A stretch of DNA of 42,213 bases from Acidobacteriota bacterium (lineage in GTDB: Bacteria > Acidobacteriota > Vicinamibacteria > Vicinamibacterales > CAVVIG01). Each line of letters opens with the position of its first letter. Positions within the stretch are counted from its first letter, which is position 1. The position numbers and the translations under genes were made by a program. The notes under the pieces are model-generated. The model saw nothing but the letters and a program-made list of their open reading frames with translations. It made no database searches and was not told the origin of the DNA. Positions 23,536 to 33,524 of the stretch are shown here, in pieces. The stretch is taken from contig JACPZW010000058.1 of assembly GCA_016195265.1 (NCBI GenBank), forward strand, positions 1-42,213, written 5' to 3'.

Positions 23536-25120
23536 GAAAACCTCTCGCTCAGCGTTCCTCGTAGCGACGGGAATTCTCTTCTCGCGCGTCGCGGGTCTGG
23601 TGCGACTCCGGGTATTTGCCTACTACTTCGGCCTGCAGTCCGACGCCGCGGACGCCTTCAACGCGGCGTTTCGCATTCCGAACTTCCTGCAGAATCTGTT
23701 CGGCGAAGGCGCGCTGTCCGCGTCGTTCATTCCTGTGTACGCCGCGCTCGTCTCGCGCGGCGAGCGTCGCGACGCGGACCGCGTGGCCGGCGCCGTCGCG
23801 TCGCTGCTCGCGCTCGTCGTCTCGAGTTTCGTGCTCGTCGGCGTTCTCGCAACGCCGGTGCTGATCGCGGCGATCGCGCCCGGCTTCACCGGCGAGAAAC
23901 GCGCGCTGACGATCGAAATCGTCCGGATTCTGTTTCCGGGCGCCGGGCTGCTCGTCCTGTCGGCCTGGTGCCTCGGCGTCCTGAACAGCCATCACAAGTT
24001 CCTGCTCTCGTACACCGCGCCCGTGATGTGGAACGCCGCGATGATTGCGACGCTCGTAATCTTCGGCCACGCGGATCTGTCGAGGCTGGCCGTGCTGCTG
24101 GCGTGGGGATCGGTGGCCGGCAGCGCGCTGCAGTTCGGTGTCCAGGTCCCGGTCGTGCGGCGCGTCGCTCCAGATCTTCGGTTCGCGCTCGACGCGGTGT
24201 CCGACCGCGTGCGGATCGTCGTGCGCAACTTCGTGCCCGTGTTCATCAGCCGAGGTGTCGTCCAGCTCAGCGCGTACATCGATTCGCTGCTCGCGAGCCT
24301 GCTGCCGACGGGCGCCGTGACGGGCCTCGCGAACGCGCAGCTGCTTTACACGCTTCCCGTCAGTCTGTTCGGCATGTCGATCGTGGCGGCTGAGCTGCCG
24401 ACGATGGCGGGGGAGGTCGGACTGGATGCGTCAGGCACGGACGCCCTTCGGCGCCGGCTCGACGGTGGACTTCGTCAGATCGCGTTCTTCGTCGTCCCGT
24501 CCGCGATGGCGTTTCTCGCGCTCGGCGACATCATCGCCGCTGCGCTCCTGCAGACGGGACGATTCCGCCACGAGGACGCCGTGTACGTCTGGGGCATCCT
24601 GGCCGGATCGGCCGTCGGCTTGCTCGCGTCGACGTTGGGCCGGTTGTACTCGTCGGCCTACTACGCGCTGCGCGATACGCGGACGCCGCTGCGCTACGCC
24701 GTGATCCGCGTCGTGCTCACCACGGCGCTCGGTTATCTGTTCGCGATTCCGTTGCCGCGCTGGCTCGGCGTGCCGCCCGTCTGGGGCGCTGCAGGATTGA
24801 CGGCGTCCGCCGGTCTCGCGGGCTGGGTCGAGATGTTGCTGCTGCGCTCGGCGATGAACACACGCATTGGCCGGACGGGATTGCCGTCGATGTACGTCGC
24901 GCAGCTATGGACGTCGGCCATCTGCGGCGCGGCGGTCGCGTGGGCCGTGAAACTCGTCGTCCCTCCGCCGAATCCGATCGTCGCGGCGATCCTCATCCTC
25001 GGGCCGTACGGGGCGGTGTTTTTCGCTACGGCCTTCGCGCTTGGAGTTCCCGAAGCCGCCGCGGTCCTCGCTCGGCTGAAAGGCTCGCTCTACCTCTCCG
25101 GGCGCGCGCGGCGCACCTGA
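23534..25120 (+). CDS. murJ: Lipid II flippase MurJ (MviN)
   Basis: 528 residues with about 14 membrane helices of the MOP superfamily; moves lipid II to the periplasmic side for peptidoglycan synthesis. The N-terminus SRVAGLVRLRVFAYYFG and the loop NFLQNLFGEGALSASFIPVY are MurJ signatures, and FVPVFISRGVVQLSAYIDS follows in helix 7-8. The ATG lies at the edge of a heptamer array and has no Shine-Dalgarno sequence (CATTCCGCA precedes it). It fits with the envelope genes lnt and SPOR upstream and the PBP1A gene further on. Confidence 0.95.
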   Translation: MKTSRSAFLVATGILFSRVAGLVRLRVFAYYFGLQSDAADAFNAAFRIPNFLQNLFGEGALSASFIPVYAALVSRGERRDADRVAGAVASLLALVVSSFVLVGVLATPVLIAAIAPGFTGEKRALTIEIVRILFPGAGLLVLSAWCLGVLNSHHKFLLSYTAPVMWNAAMIATLVIFGHADLSRLAVLLAWGSVAGSALQFGVQVPVVRRVAPDLRFALDAVSDRVRIVVRNFVPVFISRGVVQLSAYIDSLLASLLPTGAVTGLANAQLLYTLPVSLFGMSIVAAELPTMAGEVGLDASGTDALRRRLDGGLRQIAFFVVPSAMAFLALGDIIAAALLQTGRFRHEDAVYVWGILAGSAVGLLASTLGRLYSSAYYALRDTRTPLRYAVIRVVLTTALGYLFAIPLPRWLGVPPVWGAAGLTASAGLAGWVEMLLLRSAMNTRIGRTGLPSMYVAQLWTSAICGAAVAWAVKLVVPPPNPIVAAILILGPYGAVFFATAFALGVPEAAAVLARLKGSLYLSGRARRT

Positions 25121-25193
25121 GCGTCGCGAGAGAGCCGCCGCGTCCTGGCGAATGTGCTAGCCTTCACACCCATCCTTGACAGCCGGAGGTCCC

Positions 25194-28100
25194 ATGACCA
25201 CACGACGATGTGCCGCAGCCGTGCTCGCGGGCGTGATCGCGTCGATTGCGCTGCCGCGCGCGCAGACGCCCGCCATCTCCGCCGACCAGTACTCGCAACT
25301 GAAGTTCCGCTACGTTGGTCCGGTGGGAAACCGCGTCACCTCGATCGCGGGCGTGCCCGGCAACGTGAATGTCTACTACGCGGGCGCCGCGTCCGGCGGC
25401 ATCTTCAAGACGGCCGACAACGGCGCGCACTGGGACGCAATCTTCGATGACCAGCCGGTTTCGTCGATCGGATCGCTGGCCGTGGCGCCGTCCGATGCGA
25501 ACGTCGTGTGGGCCGGCACCGGCGAGTCGTTCATCCGCAGCAATGTTTCGATCGGCAACGGCATCTATCGGTCCACGGATGCCGGCAAAACATGGACCCA
25601 CTCCGGCCTCGACCTCACCGGCCGCATCGGCCGCATCGTCATCGACCCGCGCGACCCGAACGTCGTGCTCGCGTGTGCGCTCGGCCACGCGTACGGGCCG
25701 CAGCAGGAGCGCGGCGTCTTCCGCACGGCGGACGGTGGCCGGACGTGGCAGCGCACGCTGTTTGTCGACGAGCGCACGGGCTGCTCCGACATCGCGATGG
25801 ACGCGAGCAATCCGCGGATCCTCTTCGCGGGCATGTGGGAACTCGAAATCCACACCTGGGGCCGGATGAGCGGAGGACCGGGCAGCGGGCTGTTCAAGTC
25901 GATCGATGGAGGGCTGACGTGGACCCGGCTGAACGGTCATGGCCTGCCGAAGTCGCCGGTCGGAAAAATTTCCGCGCAAGTGTCGCGCAGCCGCCCGAGC
26001 CGGGTCTACGCGCTCATCGAGACCGGCGACGGCCTGCCGGCGTCGGACGGGACGCCGACGCAGTCCGGATCGCTCTGGCGCAGCGACAATGGCGGCGAGG
26101 ACTGGCAGCTCGTCACCTCGGATCGGCGACTGCGCGGGCGCACACATTACTACACGCGATTCGCCGTTGAACCCGACAACGAGAACGAGGTGTACTTTCT
26201 CTCCGCGGAGTTCACCAAGACGCTGGACGGCGGCACGACGAGTATCGATCTGACAGACCGGCTCGCGCCCGTGGGAGACAACCACGACATGTGGATCGAT
26301 CCAACCGACGGCAACCGCTTCGTGGTCGCCCACGACGACGGGATGAGCTTTTCGGTGAATCGCGGGCGGAGCTGGCACCAGGTGCAGCTGCCCGTCGCGC
26401 AGATGTACCACGTTGCGACCGACAACCAGATTCCGTACAACGTCTACGGCAATCGTCAGGATGGGCCGTCCACGCGCGGGCCGAGCAACAGCCGGCTCGC
26501 GAAGCAGTACGACGACGATGCGGCCGCACCGATCCCGCGCGGGATGTGGCACTCGGTCGCCGGCGGCGAGAGCGGGTGGGCGATCCCGGACCCCGTGGAC
26601 AACAACATCATCTGGGCGAGCGGGACGGGGTACGGCAGTCTCGGGGGCACTGTCGAGCGGTACGACGAGCGCACGCGTCAGGCGCGAGAAGTGGAGATCT
26701 GGCCTGAGTCGACCGTGGGCGTGCCGTCCGGCGACGTCAAGTACCGCTTCAACTGGACGTTCCCCGTCGCCATCTCCCCGCACGATCACAACACCGTCTA
26801 CGCTGGCTCGCAGCACGTGCACCGCACGACCAACGGCGGCCAGACGTGGGCAGCGATCAGTCCGGACCTGACGCTGAACGACAAGTCACGGCAGCAGCGG
26901 TCCGGCGGCCTGACGCCCGACAACATCGGCGTCGAGTACGCGGGCGTTGTGTTCGCGATTGCGGAGTCGCCGCGCGAGAAAGGCGTCATCTGGGCGGGCA
27001 CCAACGACGGACAGGTGCAGGTGACGCGCGACAACGGCGGGCGCTGGACCAACGTCACCGGCAACATTCCCGGCCTTCCCCCGTGGGGGACGGTCAGCAA
27101 CATCGAGCCCTCGCGATACGACGCCGGCACGGCGTACGTCACGGTCGATCTGCACCAGGTGAACCATCGCGATCCGTTTGTCTTCAAGACCACCGACTAC
27201 GGCAGGAGCTGGAAGCCGATCGCCGGCGATCTGCCGAAGAGCGTGCACAGCTACGTCCATTGCGTCCGTGAGGATCCGGTCAAGCGCGGCCTGTTGTATC
27301 TCGGGACCGAGAACGCGTTGTACTTCTCGGTCGACGATGGCGCGCACTGGCTGCCGCTGCAATCGGGCCTCCCGCACGCACCTGTACACTGGCTGACCAT
27401 CCAGGAGCACTTCAACGATCTCGTCGTCGCGACCTACGGCCGCGGGTTCTGGATTCTGGACGACATCACACCGCTGCGGACGCTGACGCCGGAGGTGACA
27501 AACGCGACCGCGCACCTGTTTGCCCCGAGGCCGGCGTATCGTTTCCGCAACATCACCGAGATGATGGCGATGCCCGACGATGCGGCGGAGGGACACAACG
27601 CGCCGTATGGCGCCGACATCAACTTCTTTCTCAAGGCCGCGCCACTCGATCAGGATCGCGATGCGACCAAGATCGTTATCAGCGACGCCACGGGCAGAAC
27701 GGTTCGCACACTGCCGGTCGGGAAGAACGCGGTCGCCGGCCTCAATCGCGTGTGGTGGGACTTGCGCTTCGATCCGACGGAGGAAATCAAGCTCCGCACG
27801 CCTCCGCTCCATGTGCCGGATTTCCGCCTCGGCGTTGACGGGACGCGAAAGTTTCCGACCGGCGGGCCGCTGTCGGTGCTCGTGCCGCCGGGGACGTACA
27901 CCGTGACGCTGACGGCCGGCGCGGTCCGGCGCGTCGACTCCATCGTCGTACGCAAGGATCCGAACACCGAGGGCAGCGAGGCCGATGTCGCCGCGCAGAG
28001 CGCGATGCTGGTCGAGATCCGGGGCAACATGAACGCCACGGCGAAGATGATCAACGACGCGGAGTCCGTGCGGTCGCAGATCGCCGCCTGGAAAACGGTT

Positions 28101-28451
28101 GTGGGAGACAGCGAATCGGTGAAGGCCGTGCGGGCGGCGGCCGACGCGCTTGACGCGCGGATCGTCGCGGCCGAGTCTCTGCTATTCAACATCACCGCGA
28201 CGGGCCGCGGCCAGGACTTTCTCCGCACGCCGAGCCAGCTTGTCGAGAAACTCCTTCACCTCGCCGATGTCGTGTCGTACGCGGACTTCGCTCCGACCGA
28301 CTCGCAGCGCGAGGTGCACGCCAAGCTCGGCCAGGATCTGGGGCGTTCGCAGGAGGTGATGAACGGCCTTATCCTCCGCGAGCTGGCCGCGTTCAACACG
28401 ACATTGGCGGAGCGTCACCTTGGCGCGATTGTCGCGCCTGGCGGCAGGTGA
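25194..28451 (+). CDS. Secreted Asp-box (BNR/VPS10-like) beta-propeller protein
   Basis: 1085 residues from ATG 25194, with a GGAGGT ribosome-binding site; the open frame extends slightly upstream. The N-terminus has a signal peptide ending near ALPRAQTP. At least eight Asp-box motifs (S/T-x-D-x-G-x-x-W) are visible: KTADNGAHW, RSTDAGKTW, RTADGGRTW, KSIDGGLTW, RSDNGGEDW, RTTNGGQTW, KTTDYGRSW, FSVDDGAHW, indicating one or two 7-10-bladed propellers over residues ~35-780. The last ~300 residues look like a beta-sandwich (GRTVRTLPVGKNAV) plus a helical tail. Such proteins are often labelled glycosyl hydrolase or sortilin-like, but no catalytic set can be assigned. Confidence 0.85.
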   Translation: MTTRRCAAAVLAGVIASIALPRAQTPAISADQYSQLKFRYVGPVGNRVTSIAGVPGNVNVYYAGAASGGIFKTADNGAHWDAIFDDQPVSSIGSLAVAPSDANVVWAGTGESFIRSNVSIGNGIYRSTDAGKTWTHSGLDLTGRIGRIVIDPRDPNVVLACALGHAYGPQQERGVFRTADGGRTWQRTLFVDERTGCSDIAMDASNPRILFAGMWELEIHTWGRMSGGPGSGLFKSIDGGLTWTRLNGHGLPKSPVGKISAQVSRSRPSRVYALIETGDGLPASDGTPTQSGSLWRSDNGGEDWQLVTSDRRLRGRTHYYTRFAVEPDNENEVYFLSAEFTKTLDGGTTSIDLTDRLAPVGDNHDMWIDPTDGNRFVVAHDDGMSFSVNRGRSWHQVQLPVAQMYHVATDNQIPYNVYGNRQDGPSTRGPSNSRLAKQYDDDAAAPIPRGMWHSVAGGESGWAIPDPVDNNIIWASGTGYGSLGGTVERYDERTRQAREVEIWPESTVGVPSGDVKYRFNWTFPVAISPHDHNTVYAGSQHVHRTTNGGQTWAAISPDLTLNDKSRQQRSGGLTPDNIGVEYAGVVFAIAESPREKGVIWAGTNDGQVQVTRDNGGRWTNVTGNIPGLPPWGTVSNIEPSRYDAGTAYVTVDLHQVNHRDPFVFKTTDYGRSWKPIAGDLPKSVHSYVHCVREDPVKRGLLYLGTENALYFSVDDGAHWLPLQSGLPHAPVHWLTIQEHFNDLVVATYGRGFWILDDITPLRTLTPEVTNATAHLFAPRPAYRFRNITEMMAMPDDAAEGHNAPYGADINFFLKAAPLDQDRDATKIVISDATGRTVRTLPVGKNAVAGLNRVWWDLRFDPTEEIKLRTPPLHVPDFRLGVDGTRKFPTGGPLSVLVPPGTYTVTLTAGAVRRVDSIVVRKDPNTEGSEADVAAQSAMLVEIRGNMNATAKMINDAESVRSQIAAWKTVVGDSESVKAVRAAADALDARIVAAESLLFNITATGRGQDFLRTPSQLVEKLLHLADVVSYADFAPTDSQREVHAKLGQDLGRSQEVMNGLILRELAAFNTTLAERHLGAIVAPGGR

Positions 28452-28490
28452 CCCCTCGGGGGAGCCGATTTCATAAAAGTCTCACAAACG

Positions 28491-28546
28491 TTACAAATCG
28501 CTACATTTGCTGTAGGATTGCATCGCTTTTCCAAACATTCGGAGGG
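28491..28546 (+). promoter_or_regulatory. Probable promoter and ribosome-binding site of the TonB receptor gene
   Basis: TTACAA (28491-28496), a 16-nt spacer, then TAGGAT (28513-28518) preceded by TG. A strong Shine-Dalgarno GGAGGG (28541-28546) lies 6 nt before ATG 28553. The surrounding 80 bp are AT-rich compared with the genes. This gap has none of the heptamer repeats. Confidence 0.45.
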
Positions 28547-28552
28547 TTCATT

Positions 28553-31459
28553 ATGAGGTTTACGAGGACAGGGCTTGCCTTCGCGATGCTGTGTCTGCTC
28601 GCCGGTTCGGCGGCCGCTCAAATTACTCAAGGTCGCCTAACCGGGTTGGCGACCGACACGCAAGGGGCCATCCTGCCCGGAGTGACGGTGACGGTGACGT
28701 CGCCCGCGCTGATCGGGACGCAGTCTACCGTGACGCAACCGGACGGGAAGTACCTGTTTCCGGCGCTTCCGAGCGGCACGTATCGGCTCGTATTCGAACT
28801 TTCAGGCTTCCAGAGGCTGACGCGCGAAAACGTCCAGGTCGTCACGGGCCAGACGATTTCGCTCGACGCACAGCTTCCGATCGCCTCGCTTGCGGAAAGC
28901 GTCACGGTCTCCGCCGCGTCGCCGGTCGTGGACGTGACCAGCACGGCGGTCGGGAATCACTTGAAGGGCGAAGAACTTGTCGGCGTCCCGAACTCGACTG
29001 ACGTCTGGGGCGCGCTCTCGGAGGCGCCCGGCGTGCGCATGCAGGGCTTCGACGTGGGCGGAAGCCACAAGAGCCAGCAGTCGGGGTACGAAGTGTTCGG
29101 CGTGCAGAACCAGTCGCGCGTCATCTCCGACGGCGTGGACCACACCGAAGGCGTCGGCGGCACCGGGTTCTACGAGGACTACTTCGCGAACGAAGAAGTG
29201 TCGGTCAGCGCGCTCGGCAGCGACGTCGAGATGAACTCGCCGGGCGCGGCGATCGTGACGACGATCAAGAGCGGCGGCAACACGTTCAAAGGCCTCGAGC
29301 ACCTGTCGTACGAACCCGGCGGCTTTGTCGGCACCAACGCGGCGACGACCGATATCAAGACGCGCGGCTACACGTGCCCGACCAACAACCTCGGCGTTCA
29401 GCAGTGCGGCAACCCGAACCTGTTGTTCTGGGAAGGGCACGGGGATATCGGCGGTCCCATCGCGAAGGACAAGATGTGGTTCTACTCGGCCTACAACCAC
29501 TTCAAGATCGAGAAAGTCGTGGCCGGCGTCGACAAAGGCACGGCTACCGACCTTGGAATCTTCGACAACGTCACCGGCAAGGCCACGATGAAGGCGACGA
29601 AGAAGGACACGCTCATCGGGTACTTCCAGATGGGCCGGAAGCAGAAGCCGTTCCGCGGTCTCTCCAACCTGCTCCCGCTCGAATCCGTGCGCGCGCAGGA
29701 CAGCTTCTCCTACATGGGCAAGGGCGAGTGGCAGCGGATCGTGTCCGACCGTGCGTTCCTCAACGTCAATGTCGGCTCGTTCCACCTGAACTGGCCGATG
29801 GCGGTGCAGGTGGATCCAGCCGTCAACATCCCGTCGATAGACCGTTCAACGGGCGCCGTGCGAGGCGCGGGCTGGAACGCGTTCACGACCTCGCGCTGGA
29901 AGCCGCAGGCCACCGTCCGCCTGTCGTACTACCTGCCGGACAAGGCGGGCAGCCACGATTTCAAGTTCGGCTTCGAGGACATCCGCGACTGGTATCGGTT
30001 CGGGATCAACGGCACGTCCGGCGCCTACCGGCTGTCGTACGCGAACTTCAATCCTGGCACGGCGCCCTCGCGCATCCGTTTCGCAGATGTCGGCGCGGCC
30101 GGCGATTTCGGCAGCGGCTGGACGACGTCTCCCAACGTCGATCAACACTACAGCGGCTATGCCCAGGATCGCTGGGCGCTCAACAACCGCGTCACCGTGA
30201 CGGCGGGCGTGCGCGTCGATTACCAGGATCTGAAGTACCTGGACGGAGTGAGAACGCCGATCATCAACTCAGCGACCACCGCGGCGCAGGCAGGCGACGG
30301 CGGCCGTATCTTCCCGGCGCAGACCACGGTGACCGGAAAGTCGCTGCTGACCAACACCGACGCAGCCGCTCGCGTGGGCGTCAGCATCAACCTCCGGGGC
30401 GACGGCAAGAGCGTGCTGAAGGCGTTCTACGGCCGCTACTACAACAACATCGCCGACGGATTCTCGTCGGCCAACCCCGGCGGCACCAACTTCGTCGAGT
30501 ACAACTTCAACGACCTGAACAGGAACGGCAAGTACGACGGCGTGCAGGAACTGGGCTCGTTCCGGTTCAGGGCGGGCGGCGCCGATGCGCCGGTCGATCC
30601 GAAGTCAAAGACGCCGTATACCGACGAAGTCAGCGGTACGTTCGAACATCAGTTCTGGGAAGAGTCGTCGGTGCGCTTCACCTACGTCAGGAAGATGCAG
30701 AAGGAGTTCCTGCCCTTCTACTACACGCCCATCGTGACGGCGTGGCTTGGCAAGCAGACGGTCCCGGTGACCGCCAAATACAACGGCGTCTCGTACTCGC
30801 TACTGGACGTCCCGAACTCAGTCGGCGATTCAACCGACACGGCGTACACGAACTACCCCGACAGCGATTTCAACTACGACACGATTGAGCTGGCATTCCA
30901 GAAGAAGATCGGGACGAAGATTTTCGTCCAGACCAGCTTCGACTATCAGTGGCGGGATGAGTTGCGGTCGGCCGATATCACCGACACCGGGAGCTCGAGC
31001 CCGCTCAGCACGGACCCGATCGGCGTCTTCCCGCAGATCAGCGTCAACCCGGCCGCCGGGAACCGCCAGAAGACGACGATGTATCACATGCAGCTGGCGG
31101 GACGGTACACGTTCCCGTACGACATCGGGTTCGGCGCCAACTACCGGTTCCAGAGCGGCTTCCCGTACGCGCTCATCGTGCCGGACGGATCGGTGCCGCT
31201 GAACGTCTGCAATTTCGAGTGTTCGTTCTTCTCGACGAATCTCGATCAGAACCGCTCGGATTCGGTCAACCTGCTGAACTTCCGGCTGGACAAGTCGTTC
31301 CCGGTCGCCAAGGGCAAGATCACCGCGATGCTGGACATGTACAACCTGCTCAACGCGGATCCGGTGACGAACTTCAATCTGGTCGGCGGCGACTTCAAGA
31401 AAGTGATCGCGACGCTCGACCCGCGCGTCTTCCAGGTCGGCATTCGGCTCGAGTTCTGA
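28553..31459 (+). CDS. TonB-dependent receptor with carboxypeptidase-regulatory-like N-terminal domain
   Basis: 968 residues from ATG 28553. Signal peptide MRFTRTGLAFAMLCLLAGSA. Residues ~25-115 form a carboxypeptidase-regulatory-like (CarboxypepD_reg) beta-sandwich (GRLTGLATDTQGAILPGV, PDGKYLFPALPSGTYRL). A plug domain follows (VPNSTDVWGALSEAPGVR, EMNSPGAAIVTTIKSGGN), then a large beta-barrel ending with the outer-membrane signature VFQVGIRLEF. This architecture is common in Acidobacteriota and Bacteroidota 'OmpA/SusC-like' receptors. Ligand unknown. It is adjacent to the Asp-box protein but seems to have its own promoter, so a shared substrate is only a suggestion. Confidence 0.9.
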   Translation: MRFTRTGLAFAMLCLLAGSAAAQITQGRLTGLATDTQGAILPGVTVTVTSPALIGTQSTVTQPDGKYLFPALPSGTYRLVFELSGFQRLTRENVQVVTGQTISLDAQLPIASLAESVTVSAASPVVDVTSTAVGNHLKGEELVGVPNSTDVWGALSEAPGVRMQGFDVGGSHKSQQSGYEVFGVQNQSRVISDGVDHTEGVGGTGFYEDYFANEEVSVSALGSDVEMNSPGAAIVTTIKSGGNTFKGLEHLSYEPGGFVGTNAATTDIKTRGYTCPTNNLGVQQCGNPNLLFWEGHGDIGGPIAKDKMWFYSAYNHFKIEKVVAGVDKGTATDLGIFDNVTGKATMKATKKDTLIGYFQMGRKQKPFRGLSNLLPLESVRAQDSFSYMGKGEWQRIVSDRAFLNVNVGSFHLNWPMAVQVDPAVNIPSIDRSTGAVRGAGWNAFTTSRWKPQATVRLSYYLPDKAGSHDFKFGFEDIRDWYRFGINGTSGAYRLSYANFNPGTAPSRIRFADVGAAGDFGSGWTTSPNVDQHYSGYAQDRWALNNRVTVTAGVRVDYQDLKYLDGVRTPIINSATTAAQAGDGGRIFPAQTTVTGKSLLTNTDAAARVGVSINLRGDGKSVLKAFYGRYYNNIADGFSSANPGGTNFVEYNFNDLNRNGKYDGVQELGSFRFRAGGADAPVDPKSKTPYTDEVSGTFEHQFWEESSVRFTYVRKMQKEFLPFYYTPIVTAWLGKQTVPVTAKYNGVSYSLLDVPNSVGDSTDTAYTNYPDSDFNYDTIELAFQKKIGTKIFVQTSFDYQWRDELRSADITDTGSSSPLSTDPIGVFPQISVNPAAGNRQKTTMYHMQLAGRYTFPYDIGFGANYRFQSGFPYALIVPDGSVPLNVCNFECSFFSTNLDQNRSDSVNLLNFRLDKSFPVAKGKITAMLDMYNLLNADPVTNFNLVGGDFKKVIATLDPRVFQVGIRLEF

Positions 31460-31485
31460 GAAGTCTGAAATCTGAAGTCTGAAGT
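31455..31485. repeat. Heptamer array, word AGTCTGA, between convergent genes
   Basis: AGTCTGA, AATCTGA, AGTCTGA, AGTCAGC at exact 7-bp spacing (31462-31489), preceded by TTCTGAG. The TonB-receptor stop and the opposite-strand sulfatase stop lie at its two ends. Confidence 0.75.
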
Positions 31486-33524
31486 CAGCGCGCGCCAATC
31501 CGTTCGAGATTGGCGCGCGCATCCGCCAGATCTGGCCGTAGCGCCAGCGCCCGACGCCATTCGTCCGCAGCCCGCCCTACGTCCCCGAGTCGCGCCCATG
31601 CCACGCCAAGCCCGTTGTGCGCGCTTGCGAGCGCGGGGTTGATTTCGGTCGCACGTGACAGCGCGTCGCGCGCGTCCGTAAAGCGGCCCGTCATCAGATA
31701 GAGCGTTCCCAGGTTGTTCCACGTCGCCGAGGCGTTCGGCGACGCGGCCAGCACCCGTTTGAACGTGGCTTCCGAATCCCGCGCCCGGCCCGTGCGCGCA
31801 TAGGTCTGCGCGAGAGCGTCGAGCGTGCGCAGATCCCCGGCATCGTCGCGCGCGAGCGGCTCGAGCACGGAGGCGGAGCGCTCCAGATTACCGGCGTCGC
31901 GCAGCGTCGAGCCCAAAGAGCGAAGGAGATCCCGATCAGCGTGGCCGTCGCGCGCCGCGGCGTCCAGTACCGTCACGGCTTCGCCGATGCGCCCGGAAGC
32001 GGCGAGTACGGCCGCGAGGCGATCGTACGCGACCGTCATATCCGGACGTTCCGCAATCACCTGACGTAGCGTGGCGGCGGCCTGAGCGCCGTCGCCCCTT
32101 CCCTGAAGGGCCGCCGCGTCATCCAGGGCCGCATTGAGGTGAACGAGCCGTTTGGGATCGTCGGCGGCCGTGTAGGCCCGCGACGGCTTCGGCGCCGCGC
32201 CGACGACGTAGCCGAGCGAACGCAGACGAGCCGCAGCGTCAGGATCGACGGTGGAGGGCGCGACAGCCGCCGCGCCGGCATTCACCCCGTCGAGGCGGGC
32301 TTCCAGGTCGCGCGCGTGTTCGCGCTCGCCGGCGTAGAGATTGCGGGTCTCACCGGGGTCGGCCGCCAGGTCGTAGAGCTCCGGCAGCGGAAGATCGATC
32401 AGCTTCCGTCCGCCCCGAACGAAGCCCTTCAGCGGCGCCCAGCCGCGCGTCAGGTTGGCGTTCAAGGCCTCGAAATACGAACCGGGGTCGTCGGCGGCAG
32501 CGCGCTCGTCGACGCCGCGCAGGCTGCGGCCGTCGAGGCCGTGCGGTACCGGGATGCCCGTGAAATCCAGGATCGTCGGCATGAGGTCAACGAGGCGCGC
32601 CGGCGCTTGGACGACCGCCGGCTGGAGCACGCGGCCGGCCCAGAAGATCAACGGCACCCGCAGCGTCGCCTCGTACGCGAAGAGTCCGTGCGTGCGCTCG
32701 CCGTGCTCGCCGAGCGATTCCCCGTGGTCCGACGTGACGACGATCAGCGTGCGATCGAGGGCGCCCGATGCGCGCAGGCGATCGAAGAACCGGCCGAGCA
32801 CGGCGTCCGCGTAGGCAACTTCTCCGGCGTACGGATCGGCTGCGTAGCGGGCGCGGTACGGCTCAGGCGGGTCGTACGGTTCGTGTGGATCGTAGAGATG
32901 CACCCAGGCAAAAAAGGGTGCTGCGGTACCGGGCGCTGAGGTGCTGGGTGCGGTGCCGGGTGCCGGGGTGCCATGTGCCCATGCGCTGTGGAGGATCCAG
33001 TCGGCCGCCGGGGTCAGCACCTCGTCAGCCGTCCGCTGCACGACGTCGAGCTCGGTGCTGCCGCCGATCATGCGGTCGTCGTACCGGTCGAAGCCGGCGC
33101 CAAGGCCGAAGCGCGCGTCGAGGACGAAGGCGCCGACAAACGCGCCCGTGCGGTAACCGGCGGCCCGCAGCGTCGCCGCGAGCGTCGCGCCTGTCCCCGA
33201 GTATCGGAACGATCCGTTATCGTGCACACCGTTCCCGACGGGGTAGCGGCCCGTCATGATTGTCGCGTGCGACGGCAACGTGAGCGGCACGTGCGCCCGG
33301 GCGACCTCGAAGCGCAGACCCTCCGCAGCGAGACGATCCAGCGTCGGCGTGAGCCCCAGCCGGCTGCCGTAGGCGCCGACGCGGTCCGCCCTCAGCGTGT
33401 CGATGGTGACCAGGAGCACGTTCGCCCCGCGAAGCGCACCGGCGGGCGGCGGGGCCGACCGGGAGGCGCACCCGCCGCACGCGACGCACCACCAGACCAG
33501 GATCACGATGGTCGCGCGCTTCAT
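31485..33524 (-). CDS. Sulfatase-like (alkaline-phosphatase superfamily) lipoprotein with TPR tail, copy 1
   Basis: 679 residues from ATG 33524, which overlaps the stop of copy 2 (ATGA); upstream in-frame sequence belongs to copy 2. N-terminus MKRATIVILVWWCVACGGCAS looks like a lipoprotein or secretion signal. Residues ~35-400 are the hydrolase fold: NVLLVTIDTLRADRVG, LPSHATIMTGRYP and VVTSDHGESLGEHGE (metal ligands). The usual sulfatase motif C/S-x-P-x-R reads T-L-P-S-H, so the nucleophile is probably Thr and no formylglycine is expected; a phosphatase or phospho-transferase-like reaction is possible. The last ~250 residues are TPR repeats. A repeat-encoded linker (HGTPAPGTAPSTSAPG) sits just before FAWVHLYDPHEPY. 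Confidence 0.85.
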   Translation of the reverse strand: MKRATIVILVWWCVACGGCASRSAPPPAGALRGANVLLVTIDTLRADRVGAYGSRLGLTPTLDRLAAEGLRFEVARAHVPLTLPSHATIMTGRYPVGNGVHDNGSFRYSGTGATLAATLRAAGYRTGAFVGAFVLDARFGLGAGFDRYDDRMIGGSTELDVVQRTADEVLTPAADWILHSAWAHGTPAPGTAPSTSAPGTAAPFFAWVHLYDPHEPYDPPEPYRARYAADPYAGEVAYADAVLGRFFDRLRASGALDRTLIVVTSDHGESLGEHGERTHGLFAYEATLRVPLIFWAGRVLQPAVVQAPARLVDLMPTILDFTGIPVPHGLDGRSLRGVDERAAADDPGSYFEALNANLTRGWAPLKGFVRGGRKLIDLPLPELYDLAADPGETRNLYAGEREHARDLEARLDGVNAGAAAVAPSTVDPDAAARLRSLGYVVGAAPKPSRAYTAADDPKRLVHLNAALDDAAALQGRGDGAQAAATLRQVIAERPDMTVAYDRLAAVLAASGRIGEAVTVLDAAARDGHADRDLLRSLGSTLRDAGNLERSASVLEPLARDDAGDLRTLDALAQTYARTGRARDSEATFKRVLAASPNASATWNNLGTLYLMTGRFTDARDALSRATEINPALASAHNGLGVAWARLGDVGRAADEWRRALALRPDLADARANLERIGAR
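32915..32980. repeat. GGTGCCG-type array inside sulfatase-like copy 1
   Basis: Words GGTGCTG, GGTACCG, GGCGCTGA, GGTGCTG, GGTGCGG, TGCCGGG, TGCCGGGG at 7-8-bp spacing. It encodes the Pro/Thr/Ala linker before the conserved WVHL-DPH motif. The word is shared with the response-regulator gene (8017-8105). Confidence 0.7.
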
